The notes below the pieces were generated by a model. It ran no database searches and had not been told where the DNA came from. It was given only the letters and a program-made list of their open reading frames with translations. Of a stretch of 64,000 nt of DNA, positions 17,398-25,265 are shown piece after piece (position 1 is the first letter of the stretch; each line of letters opens with the position of its first letter). This DNA comes from Kordia jejudonensis (GTDB lineage Bacteria > Bacteroidota > Bacteroidia > Flavobacteriales > Flavobacteriaceae). The stretch covers positions 124,001 to 188,000 of the forward strand of contig NZ_LBMG01000004.1 of NCBI RefSeq assembly GCF_001005315.1, given 5' to 3'. The translations under genes were made by a program, and so were the position numbers.

Positions 17398-17472
17398 CGT
17401 CATTCTGAACTTGATTCAGAATCCTATTATCTTGAGCTTTTTGTGGGAAGCTGAATCAAGTTCAGCTTGACG
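17398..17472. repeat. REP-like inverted repeat pair
   Basis: Left arm CGTCATTCTGAACTTGATTC and right arm GCTGAATCAAGTTCAGCTTG (then ACG) are inverted copies of one motif, 26 bases apart, between convergent genes ending at 17342 and 17512. It may also act as a bidirectional terminator. Related copies occur at 11756, 11918, 19487, 27228 and 40003. Confidence 0.75.
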
Positions 17473-17511
17473 TAGATTAAAAAAAAACGACTGAATTTAT
17501 AGTATATAACC

Positions 17512-18219
17512 TCACTTTTCATTTAAAAAAGCAACCGAATGGCAAGCAACAATCGCAGCCGTTTCAGTGCGCAAACGTGTATCGCCTAAAGTCACGGGAA
17601 TATAGTTATTTTGAAGTGCAAGCTCAATTTCTTTCTGAGAAAAATCGCCTTCAGGACCAATTAAAATCGTTACATCTTTTTGCGGTTGTAATGCTTGTTT
17701 TAGCGATTGTTTGTTGTCTTCTTCACAATGTGCAATAAACATTTGTTCGTTTTGATGTGTTGCGATAAAATTTGCAAATGAAATGGCAGGTTTTAGTGTT
17801 GGAATATACGCACTTAACGATTGTTTGGTAGCCGATTGAATAATTTTTTCAAAACGTTCAACTTTGATCACTTTTCGTTCCGATCGGTCACAAATAATAG
17901 GCGTAATGGTATCAATTCCAATTTCAGTGGCTTTTTCCAAAAACCATTCATACCGATCGTTCATTTTCGTTGGCGCTACAGCTAAATGTAGTTTGTAACT
18001 TTTTGGCTTTTGAAATTCAACCGATTGTATTGTGACCATACAATTCTTTTGATCAGCGATGGTAATTTTAGCAGAAAAAATAGCTCCTTTTCCGTTGGTA
18101 ATAGTAAGTATATCAGCTTCTTTTTTACGTAACACACGAACGATATGTTTACTTTCTTCTTTAGAAAATGTGTAGTTTTTCGTTTCAGGTGTGAGTTCAG
18201 GTGTAAAAAAAAGTTGCAT
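17512..18219 (-). CDS. rsmE: 16S rRNA (uracil(1498)-N(3))-methyltransferase
   Basis: 235 residues, the usual RsmE length. An N-terminal PUA-like domain (HIVRVLRKKEADILTITNGKGAIF) is followed by a SPOUT knot domain with KMNDRYEWFLEKATEIGIDTITPI, the SAM-site motif LIGPEGDFSQKE and the terminal knot LGDTRLRTETAAIVA. These are diagnostic. It methylates N3 of U1498 in helix 44 of 16S rRNA. It is a single gene, convergent with DUF1223. Confidence 0.95.
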   Translation of the reverse strand: MQLFFTPELTPETKNYTFSKEESKHIVRVLRKKEADILTITNGKGAIFSAKITIADQKNCMVTIQSVEFQKPKSYKLHLAVAPTKMNDRYEWFLEKATEIGIDTITPIICDRSERKVIKVERFEKIIQSATKQSLSAYIPTLKPAISFANFIATHQNEQMFIAHCEEDNKQSLKQALQPQKDVTILIGPEGDFSQKEIELALQNNYIPVTLGDTRLRTETAAIVACHSVAFLNEK

Positions 18220-18325
18220 GAATGAAAATATAAATTGTCACTGCTAAATTAAAAATTTTAAACCGAAAAGTATCTTTTTACACAGCAAAGCACTTGATTA
18301 TTTTAGTTTTGAAAAGGAAGCACAC

Positions 18326-18364
18326 AAAAAGCAGTTTCAAACTGATAGCCAAGAAACTGCTTTA
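18326..18364 (-). terminator. Hairpin terminator for the 18403 gene
   Basis: On the minus strand AAAGCAGTTTC pairs with GAAACTGCTTT, 11 bp, followed by TTTTTG. It begins about 40 bases past the stop codon at 18403. Confidence 0.75.
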
Positions 18365-18402
18365 CTTTTAAAAAATGGTAGGTTGGTTTGGGTTTTAGAA
18401 TT

Positions 18403-18840
18403 TTAGTTATAAAACTCTGATGGTGGTTGTGGTTTGTCACTTCCCCAATCGGAAACAGAAGCGACAGCCTCGTTTGCCTCTCCGTTTACCGTTGCACTTT
18501 TAAATCGTAAAATAGTATTTCCTTCATCACCATCAATAGCTGCTGTGCATAATTCTGCCTCAATAGCCACGTTTCCTGATATTTTTGTCGGATCGATAAC
18601 TAATTGAGAAAAAGCAGTGGCTACTTCACCATTGTAAGTGTAATTTGCCATCAAGCCGAATTTGTTAGCATTTTGTCCATCATTATACCAAACATACGGG
18701 TTTTGTCCGTCAGGTTGTGTACTCCAAGAAACTCCAGAAGAAGGATCGACCATATTTCCAGCAGATAAATTTGTTACGTTTGCTGTGTATGCAGTTGCTC
18801 CTTCTGCTTTGAATGTAATTGTGATTTGTTGTGCGCTCAT
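18403..18840 (-). CDS. Small beta-rich protein, family not recognised
   Basis: 145 residues, no signal peptide and no membrane segment. The sequence alternates short strands with Gly/Asn/Asp turns (ITITFKAEGATAYTANVTNLSAGN, YVWYNDGQNANKFGLMANYTYNGEV) and has a single cysteine near residue 96. It ends in a proline-rich tail (DKPQPPSEFYN). Overall it looks like a single beta-sandwich. It is monocistronic: about 180 bases from RsmE, with its own strong terminator, and a 370-base gap upstream. I cannot assign a function. Confidence 0.6.
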   Translation of the reverse strand: MSAQQITITFKAEGATAYTANVTNLSAGNMVDPSSGVSWSTQPDGQNPYVWYNDGQNANKFGLMANYTYNGEVATAFSQLVIDPTKISGNVAIEAELCTAAIDGDEGNTILRFKSATVNGEANEAVASVSDWGSDKPQPPSEFYN

Positions 18841-19211
18841 GATTGTAAAATTTTAAAAACGATTCCTACTCTTTTATGGTTTTTCGGATTGCACCAGAAA
18901 AAAATAACTTGCAATACTATTAGGTAGATTAGTTGATTAATTTCATGTCAAATAACTCACTTTTTACGGCTAATTTTATGTGTGAAATTTACGGTTTTGA
19001 TAAGTTGCGTAAAATTACGTAACGATCCGTATTTGTACGTCAGGAGCAGTTTTATGAAGCATTTTTTACACTTTAACATTTCTATAGTAATCGTTTTCAA
19101 CCTATAATTTTGTTAAGTATGTTTTTCACAAACTTGGCTTATGGTTTTTCTGTAAATAGTTGATTATTAATATTTTTAACTTTATAAAAATTAATAAATT
19201 AAAACACCGTT
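18841..19211. other. AT-rich intergenic region with a dyad and promoter
   Basis: The gap separates the minus-strand beta-rich gene from the plus-strand peptide precursor. It contains an imperfect dyad GTTGCGTAA/TTACGTAAC at about 19013-19032 and the -7 element at 19105-19112. No reading frame is convincing. Confidence 0.4.
19105..19112 (+). promoter_or_regulatory. -7 promoter element upstream of the peptide precursor at 19212
   Basis: TAATTTTG matches TAnnTTTG exactly. It lies 100 bases before the start, so it would give a long 5' leader; no TTG at the proper -33 distance was seen. Confidence 0.35.
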
Positions 19212-19430
19212 ATGAAGAAAAAGAATTTAAAAAATTTGTCATTAAACAAGAGATCAATCTCTAGTTTTGATGCAGTGAAATTGCGAAACGATTTAGTAGG
19301 AGGAATTTCAGGAAGCCGTTGTGATTGTACAAATGATTGTCCTTCTGGTCCGCCAGATGAACCATATGAGCCATACACAAGTAGAAGTTTTACAGGCGGC
19401 GTTCCTTCGGAATGTGAATCTGCAGGATAG
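19212..19430 (+). CDS. RiPP precursor peptide, LNKxSIS leader (class I lanthipeptide-like)
   Basis: 72 residues. The leader MKKKNLKNLSLNKRSISSF carries the LNKxSIS motif used to recognise class I lanthipeptide-type precursors in Bacteroidota. A double-glycine site (DLVGG, residues 32-36) could be the cleavage point before a core rich in Cys, Ser, Thr and Pro (SRCDCTNDCPSGPP, then SECESAG at the end). No LanB, LanC, radical SAM or peptidase-transporter gene is in the window, so maturation would need enzymes encoded elsewhere. It is alone on the plus strand and is followed 24 bases later by an inverted repeat. Lanthionine formation is unproven. Confidence 0.75.
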   Translation: MKKKNLKNLSLNKRSISSFDAVKLRNDLVGGISGSRCDCTNDCPSGPPDEPYEPYTSRSFTGGVPSECESAG

Positions 19431-19454
19431 AAAAGTAAATTTATAGTATAAAAC

Positions 19455-19540
19455 GAAGAGGCTGTCTGAAAAGTTTTAAAAAACGTCATTCTGAATCAAG
19501 TTCGGTTTGACGAAAATTTGACTTTTTAGACAGCCTCTTC
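19455..19540. terminator. Long inverted repeat / bidirectional terminator
   Basis: Arms 19455-19474 and 19521-19540 match in 19 of 20 positions (GGCTGTCTGAAAAGT and ACTTTTTAGACAGCC at the core). The loop contains a REP-like CGTCATTCTGAATCAAGTTC unit. It separates the peptide gene from the convergent symporter gene. A homologous element follows the other solo peptide gene at 39978-40106. Confidence 0.7.
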
Positions 19541-19569
19541 TGCTTTTTTATATTTTCTAATTTTAGTTT

Positions 19570-21363
19570 TTACGCTACTTTTTTCTGTGTTGCTTGAAGT
19601 ATTGTAGCAATAATTATTACCAATACACAACCAAATAAGTTTAACCATAAATACGGCATCAGATCAATCCACCAAACGGCAACAATAGCAATTTGAGTAA
19701 TTACTGCCGCAGTAAATACAGCGTTTCCTTTGATTTTCTTAAAGAAGAATGCTAGTAAAAATATTCCCAATACATTTCCATAAAAAATTGAACCGATAAT
19801 GTTTACCAACTGAATGAGGTTTTCGGCCAAACTGGCAAAACATGCAATAATAATGGCTAAAATTCCCCAACCTAGTGTGAACATTTTTGTCGCTTTTACA
19901 TAATGTGTATCGTCTTTTTCTTCTTTTAAATTTCGTTTGTACAAATCAATAGAAGTAATGGTTGCTAACGCGTTAATCTCAGACGCAGTTGATGACATTG
20001 CTGCGGATAGAATTACGGCTAATAACAATCCTTTTAAACCAAATGGCAAGTATTTTAAGATGAACGAAATGAACATATAATCACGATCATTAGTTTCGCT
20101 ATCTTTTGCCGATTCTTTATACCACGAAGTTAATTCGGCTTTTTTCTCTTTATACGCATCACTTTCAGGATTTGCTTGAAGCGCTATTAATTCCTGTGAT
20201 AATTTGTCGTATTCTTTACCGTAATCTCCGTCAATAGCACGTTTGATCAAGTATTTTGCTTCTGCTCTGTATGTTTTTTCAATACTGTCTAATTGTAATA
20301 ATTGCTTTTTGTCAGCTTCGTTATACGATTTTGCCAATTGTAAACTCACTGTTTGTTTCTGATCGAATAAAAGAGCTTGTTTGATTTTTAGTGCATCGTA
20401 TTCGTCACTATATTCAGAAGCCATTACTTTTTCTGTGGAAGAATCAATAAAGTTTAACGGAGCAGGATTGAATTGATAAAATACAAAAACCATCACACCA
20501 ACTAACAGGATAAAAAACTGCATTGGTACTTTTAGAAGTCCATTAAACATCATTCCCCAACGCATTTCTTTTACAGATTTCCCTGATAAATAGCGTTGTA
20601 CCTGACTTTGATCGGTTCCAAAATAGGAGAGTGCTAAGAAACTTCCACCAATTAAACCTGTCCAAATGGTATATCTATTTTCCAAATCAAATGAAAAATC
20701 TAAGACTTCCATTTTTCCGCTTGCACCAGCAATATCAAGTGCTTTGACAAATCCTACATCTTCAGGAATTAAATTTAGAATGATAAAAAATGCTGTAAAC
20801 ATTCCAGCAAATATGATAAACATTTGTTGCTTTTGTGTCACACTAACGGCTTTCGTTCCGCCAGAAACTGTGTAAATAATTACTAAAACACCAATAATGA
20901 TATTTAGCGTTACTAAGTTCCAACCTAAAACAACCGATAAGATAATCGCTGGCGCAAAAATGGTAATTCCTGCTGCCAATCCACGTTGAATTAGGAATAA
21001 AATTGCCGTTAAACTCCTCGTTTTTAAATCAAATCGATTTTCTAGAAATTCATAGGCAGTATATACTTTGAGTTTGTGATACAGTGGAATAAAAACCATA
21101 CAAATAATTACCATGGCAATTGGTACACCAAAGTAAAATTGTACAAATCCCATTCCGTCACTAAAAGCTTGTCCTGTAGTAGATAAGAAGGTAATGGCGC
21201 TGGCTTGTGTTGCCATTACTGACAATCCAATTGTCCACCATTTTGTGGTACTTCCACCTCGTATATAATCTTCGGAACTTTTACTTCCGCGCGTTTTCCA
21301 AGTTCCATAACCAACAATTGCGGCTAATGTTCCTATTAATACAATCCAGTCTGTTAATTCCAT
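19570..21363 (-). CDS. Sodium:solute symporter family transporter
   Basis: 597 residues with about 13-14 membrane helices, SSS (LeuT-fold) family. Visible marks are the N-terminal RGGSTTKWWTIGLSVMATQASAITFLSTTGQAF, the sodium-site region YTVSGGTKAVSVTQKQQMFII and the C-terminal FISFILKYLPFGLKGLLLAVILSAAMSSTASEINALAT. Residues about 320-420 form a charged soluble insertion, longer than in the PutP type. It should import an organic solute with Na+. It is last in an operon with a PIG-L deacetylase and a 34-residue membrane peptide, so the substrate may be an acylated sugar or a product of that enzyme; this is inference. Confidence 0.9.
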   Translation of the reverse strand: MELTDWIVLIGTLAAIVGYGTWKTRGSKSSEDYIRGGSTTKWWTIGLSVMATQASAITFLSTTGQAFSDGMGFVQFYFGVPIAMVIICMVFIPLYHKLKVYTAYEFLENRFDLKTRSLTAILFLIQRGLAAGITIFAPAIILSVVLGWNLVTLNIIIGVLVIIYTVSGGTKAVSVTQKQQMFIIFAGMFTAFFIILNLIPEDVGFVKALDIAGASGKMEVLDFSFDLENRYTIWTGLIGGSFLALSYFGTDQSQVQRYLSGKSVKEMRWGMMFNGLLKVPMQFFILLVGVMVFVFYQFNPAPLNFIDSSTEKVMASEYSDEYDALKIKQALLFDQKQTVSLQLAKSYNEADKKQLLQLDSIEKTYRAEAKYLIKRAIDGDYGKEYDKLSQELIALQANPESDAYKEKKAELTSWYKESAKDSETNDRDYMFISFILKYLPFGLKGLLLAVILSAAMSSTASEINALATITSIDLYKRNLKEEKDDTHYVKATKMFTLGWGILAIIIACFASLAENLIQLVNIIGSIFYGNVLGIFLLAFFFKKIKGNAVFTAAVITQIAIVAVWWIDLMPYLWLNLFGCVLVIIIATILQATQKKVA

Positions 21364-21375
21364 TAGGTCAGTGGG

Positions 21376-21480
21376 TTAGGAGAAAATATTCATAAGTATG
21401 TAAAATAAAACGATGTACATCAAATTGGCAATCAAAATGACGGTGTACATTTTTTTCCAGACAAATTTTTCATTTTCCAT
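21376..21480 (-). CDS. 34-residue single-pass membrane microprotein
   Basis: A short frame (ATG at 21480, stop at 21376-21378) encoding one strong membrane helix (MYTVILIANLMYIVLFYILM) after a charged start MENEKFVWKK. It begins 3 bases after the stop of the PIG-L gene and ends 12 bases before the symporter start, so it fits exactly in the operon with no room to spare. Such position suggests a small transporter subunit or regulator of the symporter. No family is known to me. Confidence 0.6.
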   Translation of the reverse strand: MENEKFVWKKMYTVILIANLMYIVLFYILMNIFS

Positions 21481-21483
21481 ACG

Positions 21484-24015
21484 TTAGTTTTTTAGTTGCG
21501 ATTGCTTTACAATTTGTGTTTGTCCAACAGAAATCATATTGGTAAATAGTTTGTAAGCTCCAGGAACGCCCGCAGGTAATTCGCGGAAGAAACTCAATCC
21601 TGTGTAGATGTAATTTCCTTTTCCGTATTTGGCAACTAACAAACTTCCTGTTTTTGCAGACTCGTTTTTGTCGTTCATGGAAAGTATTGGTGTAAACTCG
21701 CTTCCCCATTCGTTTGGAAAGTACAATCCGCGTTCTTGCACCCAATTGTCAAAATCTTTTGCTTCAATTTTGTTTGGAAAGTTTACAATAGAATGGTCTT
21801 TTGCAATAATTTCTACAGCAGCCGTTTCATCTGTGACACGATCTCTGGAAAGCGATAATTTATACGGCGCCAACTGGTCGCGATCTACTTTTATTCGTCT
21901 GTTTGTATTGTATTGCACAATGACATTTCCACCATTTTTTACATAATCTAAGATATATTTTTGTTTAAATTTTAATTCGTCAACCGTATTATAAGCTCTA
22001 ATTCCGATAACAATGGCATCAAAATCTTTTAACGAATTGGCATCAATTGTTGCAGGATCAATTACCATCACATCGTATCCAATTTGGCGTAAACTCTCAG
22101 GAATTGCATCTCCAGCACCTTGAATGTATCCAATATATTGTCCACTTTTTTGAATATCTAAACGAACAACTTTCGTTTCCGATGGTAATAAAACCGATTG
22201 TTTCGGAATATGATCGTATGCTATTTCGCTCAATGCTTTGGTATATTTTTTATCGCCAATATACACTTCAGGTGTTAAAATTCCTTCGCTTTGCGTTGCT
22301 GGCGGAATTACGGTAAACATCAACGTTGCTTTATCACCTTTTTGTGCAATAGTAACTTTTTGCTTTTTTGGAAATACTTGCCAACTATACGGATGTTTTA
22401 TTGATACATATCCGTCGATATTATCTTTTCCAGCGATTACTGTTACAGGAATTTCTCTTGCTTCGTTTGATGAAAAAATCAATACTTTATCTTCAAAATC
22501 GGCAGTTACTTCAGGTAGAATTTCAAATGGTTGATACAATTCGCCTTTATCTGGTTTTGAATACCGATAAATTACAGGTTTTGTAATGGTAATAGGCTTT
22601 CCAGCAATGGTAAGATTGAATTTTAAGAGTGTGGGTCTTGGTGTTTCAGGCAATCCACGCAAGTGTTGATCGTCCACCTTATACATGCCCAACGTTCCTT
22701 TTTCATACAACCAATATGGCGCAGAATAGTCGTCTGTAGCTAGGTTAATATCTAATGTGAAATTTTCTTTCTGATTTGATTTTAACGGAAGCGTTTTTGT
22801 GGTAGTTTTCTTGTCTATAGTAGAAGTAACACTGTTTAGTTTGATGTTTGCAGTACTTCTGTTTAAGGCTTCAATATTCACTTTAACACTAGCTCTTGGT
22901 GTTGCACTTGATTCCGATGCGGAAGCTTCTAAGTACAATCCGGCGCAAGCCTGAATAATGCCTTCAATTTCTGCTAATTTAATCGTTTTCCAGTGTTCAT
23001 CTTCTAAGTTTTGAATCATCCCATATGCTTCCATCAATTTTGGCAGATGTGATGCAGGATTCACAAAATTGAAATTTGCTTCAATATGTGTTAAGATGTT
23101 TCCGATGGCTTTTCCACCGTTTACACGATTCCAAGTTGTATCAATTCCTGAAAAGATATTGCTTTTATCTTCGGGAAAATCTCCTTTTAAAAATTCTACA
23201 TATTCTTGTTGTGTTCCGCGTGAAGTCAATCGACCAAAACCTTGACATAAATGTTGACTGCTTGCTATAGAAGCCAATTCGTTGTTTGACAATCCTTTTA
23301 GCGGATAGTATACACCAATATCAAAATTGAGCATCTTGCTTTTATCTGCTTTTTCAAACTTTTCACGGCTTCCGTAAAACCACCAAGAGGTATTAAAAAA
23401 CAAACGTGTTGGTTGCCAAGCTTCATAGTTTGAAAGTTGTGAAGCATACGCCTTTTTATCGCCAGCCAAGTCAAACGCTTCCATACTCAACATCGCCGAA
23501 GTTGTATGATGTCCGTGCGTTCTTCCAGGTGTTCTATGATCAAAACGATTGATAATTACATCAGGTTTAAATTTTCGGATTGCCCAAACGACATCACTTA
23601 GCACTTCATCTTTATTCCAAATGTCTAAGGTTTCATCTGGATGTTTTGAATAGCCAAAATCATTAGCACGTGTAAATAATTGTTGTCCGCCATCTACACG
23701 GCGAGCAGCCAATAATTCTTGCGTACGAATAACGCCTAATTGTTCACGAATTTCTGGACCAATTAAGTTTTGTCCTCCATCGCCACGCGTAAGTGATAAA
23801 TAAGCGGTACGTGCTTTTACGTTATTTGATAAATAGGCAATCAATCGTGTATTTTCATCATCTGGATGTGCTGCAATGTATAATGCAGAACCTAAAAAGT
23901 TGAGTTTTTGTACTTTCTCGTAGATTTGGTTGGAGGAAAGTTTATCAGGTTTTTGTGCTGTACTTGTTGAAACAAAGGCACAAATTACTAAAATAAACAG
24001 TATTAGTTTTCTCAT
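21484..24015 (-). CDS. PIG-L/LmbE family deacetylase, long secreted form
   Basis: 843 residues with a signal peptide (to about residue 21). The PIG-L domain (residues about 40-260) has the zinc and catalytic motif AAHPDDEN (His50, Asp52, Asp53, Glu54) and the second histidine motif THGHHTTSAM. These enzymes remove N-acetyl groups from sugars such as GlcNAc. The middle is beta-sandwich-like, and the last 200 residues resemble a glutamine-amidotransferase-like fold (GAGDAIPESLRQIGYDVMVIDP, then FDAIVIGIRAYN), the usual layout in Bacteroidota. It heads the operon with the microprotein and symporter, suggesting a scavenging pathway for an acetylated sugar conjugate. Confidence 0.88.
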   Translation of the reverse strand: MRKLILFILVICAFVSTSTAQKPDKLSSNQIYEKVQKLNFLGSALYIAAHPDDENTRLIAYLSNNVKARTAYLSLTRGDGGQNLIGPEIREQLGVIRTQELLAARRVDGGQQLFTRANDFGYSKHPDETLDIWNKDEVLSDVVWAIRKFKPDVIINRFDHRTPGRTHGHHTTSAMLSMEAFDLAGDKKAYASQLSNYEAWQPTRLFFNTSWWFYGSREKFEKADKSKMLNFDIGVYYPLKGLSNNELASIASSQHLCQGFGRLTSRGTQQEYVEFLKGDFPEDKSNIFSGIDTTWNRVNGGKAIGNILTHIEANFNFVNPASHLPKLMEAYGMIQNLEDEHWKTIKLAEIEGIIQACAGLYLEASASESSATPRASVKVNIEALNRSTANIKLNSVTSTIDKKTTTKTLPLKSNQKENFTLDINLATDDYSAPYWLYEKGTLGMYKVDDQHLRGLPETPRPTLLKFNLTIAGKPITITKPVIYRYSKPDKGELYQPFEILPEVTADFEDKVLIFSSNEAREIPVTVIAGKDNIDGYVSIKHPYSWQVFPKKQKVTIAQKGDKATLMFTVIPPATQSEGILTPEVYIGDKKYTKALSEIAYDHIPKQSVLLPSETKVVRLDIQKSGQYIGYIQGAGDAIPESLRQIGYDVMVIDPATIDANSLKDFDAIVIGIRAYNTVDELKFKQKYILDYVKNGGNVIVQYNTNRRIKVDRDQLAPYKLSLSRDRVTDETAAVEIIAKDHSIVNFPNKIEAKDFDNWVQERGLYFPNEWGSEFTPILSMNDKNESAKTGSLLVAKYGKGNYIYTGLSFFRELPAGVPGAYKLFTNMISVGQTQIVKQSQLKN

Positions 24016-24041
24016 TGGAAAATTTTTGGTTCAAGTAACTT

Positions 24042-24049
24042 CAAAAATA
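24042..24049 (-). promoter_or_regulatory. -7 promoter element of the PIG-L operon
   Basis: On the minus strand TATTTTTG fits TAnnTTTG and lies 27 bases before the start at 24015, the right distance for a short leader. No good -33 TTG was seen. Confidence 0.45.
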
Positions 24050-24111
24050 GAAAAGTTCATTATAGAAATATACTTTTTAACGTTCTTTAACTTTCCCTAA
24101 ATGTAGCATAT

Positions 24112-24136
24112 AAAAAAAGCGAACCGAAGTTCGCTT
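24112..24136 (-). terminator. UUCG-loop terminator of the peptide cluster
   Basis: On the minus strand AGCGAAC-TTCG-GTTCGCT followed by TTTTTTA: a 7-bp stem with a stable UUCG tetraloop. It lies 22 bases past the last peptide gene (24158). Confidence 0.85.
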
Positions 24137-24157
24137 ACATGAGTTTTGTGATCGTCA

Positions 24158-24337
24158 TTAACAGCATAGTGTTCGTCGAGCACTTTCACAACCTGCAACC
24201 CAATAGCAGACTGTTGGTCTTTCTTCTGAGTAACATTGTCTATTGTTAGAACCGCGTCCGCCAAAAGGCGAAGAAGTTTTCATGTTAGAAATAGACTTTT
24301 TGTTGAGTTTTAAATTTTTAAGATTCTTTTTTTTCAT
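24158..24337 (-). CDS. RiPP precursor peptide, LNKxSIS leader (59 aa)
   Basis: A 59-residue frame (ATG at 24337, stop TAA at 24158-24160). The leader MKKKNLKNLKLNKKSISNM is nearly identical to those of its neighbours. The core starts around FGGRGSNNRQCYSEERP and ends VCYWVAGCESARRTLCC, with five cysteines. The C-Y-W-x-x-x-C segment resembles the CxW segments of the two genes upstream. It is last of four peptide genes on this strand and is followed by a strong terminator. Its class (lanthipeptide or other cysteine-rich RiPP) is not settled by sequence. Confidence 0.75.
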   Translation of the reverse strand: MKKKNLKNLKLNKKSISNMKTSSPFGGRGSNNRQCYSEERPTVCYWVAGCESARRTLCC

Positions 24338-24399
24338 GAGTTTTTGATTTATAAATTATAGTAAGAATTAGTGTTCTGTAATTTTATAAGTTGTCAATG

Positions 24400-24567
24400 C
24401 TATTCTTCCTGTTGTGTAAAAGGGCATACTAGCCAATAACAAGAGTTTATATCAGTTCCACATAATTCAATATCATTTGTGTTTTTTCCACCTTTTAATG
24501 CTGTAATTTTAAGGTTGGAAATTGATTCTTTGTTGAGTTTTAAATTTTTAATGTTTCTTTTTTTCAT
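24400..24567 (-). CDS. RiPP precursor peptide, LNKxSIS leader (55 aa)
   Basis: A 55-residue frame (ATG at 24567, stop TAG at 24400-24402). The leader MKKRNIKNLKLNKESISNL is followed by a double-glycine site (TALKGG, residues 22-27) and a core with three cysteines: ELCGTDINSCYWLVCPF. The SCYWLVC segment matches SCFWQDC and SCAWEDC in the next gene upstream. It lies 62 bases after the next downstream gene's start and 36 bases past the stop of the upstream gene, in a row of four. Confidence 0.77.
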   Translation of the reverse strand: MKKRNIKNLKLNKESISNLKITALKGGKNTNDIELCGTDINSCYWLVCPFTQQEE

Positions 24568-24603
24568 AATTTTTATGTTTTAGATTCACTTAAAAATTTT
24601 GTC

Positions 24604-24885
24604 TTAACAACCGCCGCCGTTTGGCATTGATTCCATACAATCTTCCCACGCACATGAATTGTTTGAACCACAATTGGCTTGTGTTTGACAGTTATTGGTA
24701 TTGTTTCCGCCGCCACCTTCGTACGGACAGTAACAATCGCTCATAAAATCAGGATCTCTAGATGGACAATCTTGCCAAAAGCAGGAGCCATTTTCAGATT
24801 GATATCCACCTTTTACGGCTTTCGTTTCTAAATTAGAAATTGAGTTCTTATTAAGCTTTAATACTTTTAAATTTCTTTTTTTCAT
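24604..24885 (-). CDS. RiPP precursor peptide with duplicated CxW core (93 aa)
   Basis: 93 residues. The leader MKKRNLKVLKLNKNSISNL has the LNKxSIS motif; a double-glycine site follows at ETKAVKGG (residues about 20-27). The 66-residue core has nine cysteines and two copies of a motif, GSCFWQDCPS and NSCAWEDCME, separated by a Gly/Asn-rich linker (EGGGGNNTNN). This looks like an internal duplication of the mature part. It is the second of four peptide genes on this strand. No modifying enzyme lies nearby. Confidence 0.8.
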   Translation of the reverse strand: MKKRNLKVLKLNKNSISNLETKAVKGGYQSENGSCFWQDCPSRDPDFMSDCYCPYEGGGGNNTNNCQTQANCGSNNSCAWEDCMESMPNGGGC

Positions 24886-24909
24886 GAGTTTAAGTTTTAA
24901 AAAAAATGA

Positions 24910-25095
24910 TTAGTAACACGCATAACATTGCCCGTTTTGCCATACAATTCCGTAGCCAAAGCAGCGATCTTGTGGCCAGTTAATTGGAAGTCCACCAGTT
25001 CCTCCACAAATAGGACGACGTCCGCCATTAACGTCTTTTTGCTGATTCTTGTCTAGTTTTTCAACTCCCTTAACGTTTAAAATGTTTGTTAACAT
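24910..25095 (-). CDS. Bacteriocin-like GG-leader peptide (61 aa)
   Basis: 61 residues with a different leader: ILNVKGVEKLDKNQQKDVNGG, the double-glycine type (L-x-x-x-Q-x-x-x-x-G-G) cleaved by peptidase-containing ABC exporters. The core after residue 25 is RRPICGGTGGLPINWPQDRC and ends with CYACY, giving four cysteines and two tryptophans. It is first in the four-gene row; its start lies 170 bases from the divergent M1 peptidase start. Transport by a C39-peptidase exporter is expected, but no such gene is in the window. Confidence 0.75.
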   Translation of the reverse strand: MLTNILNVKGVEKLDKNQQKDVNGGRRPICGGTGGLPINWPQDRCFGYGIVWQNGQCYACY

Positions 25096-25216
25096 GATTT
25101 TATAATTTTTTGGTTAATGATGAAAATGTATAAAAAATGATTCAGAACCTGTTACGGAAAAGCCGTACTTAACAGTTAGCAATTGTAAGTTTTACGTATA
25201 ATCTGAATAATTTGTG

Positions 25217-25224
25217 TAGTTTTG
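25217..25224 (+). promoter_or_regulatory. -7 promoter element of the M1 peptidase gene
   Basis: TAGTTTTG matches TAnnTTTG and lies 41 bases before ATG 25266. It supports that start, because an ATG at 25212 would lie upstream of the -7 element. Confidence 0.5.
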
Positions 25225-25265
25225 AAGCGAATCATATTAAAACCATACTTACGTATTCCATCGCT

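Noticed and set aside
21470-21745. 91-residue frame overlapping the end of the PIG-L gene
   Set aside because: It lies in another frame of the well-supported PIG-L gene and of the microprotein gene and resembles no protein.
25149-25175. Hairpin CTGTTACGG...TAACAG between the peptide cluster and the M1 gene
   Set aside because: The stem is short with an asymmetric loop; no T-run or repeat of the motif, so no function could be supported.
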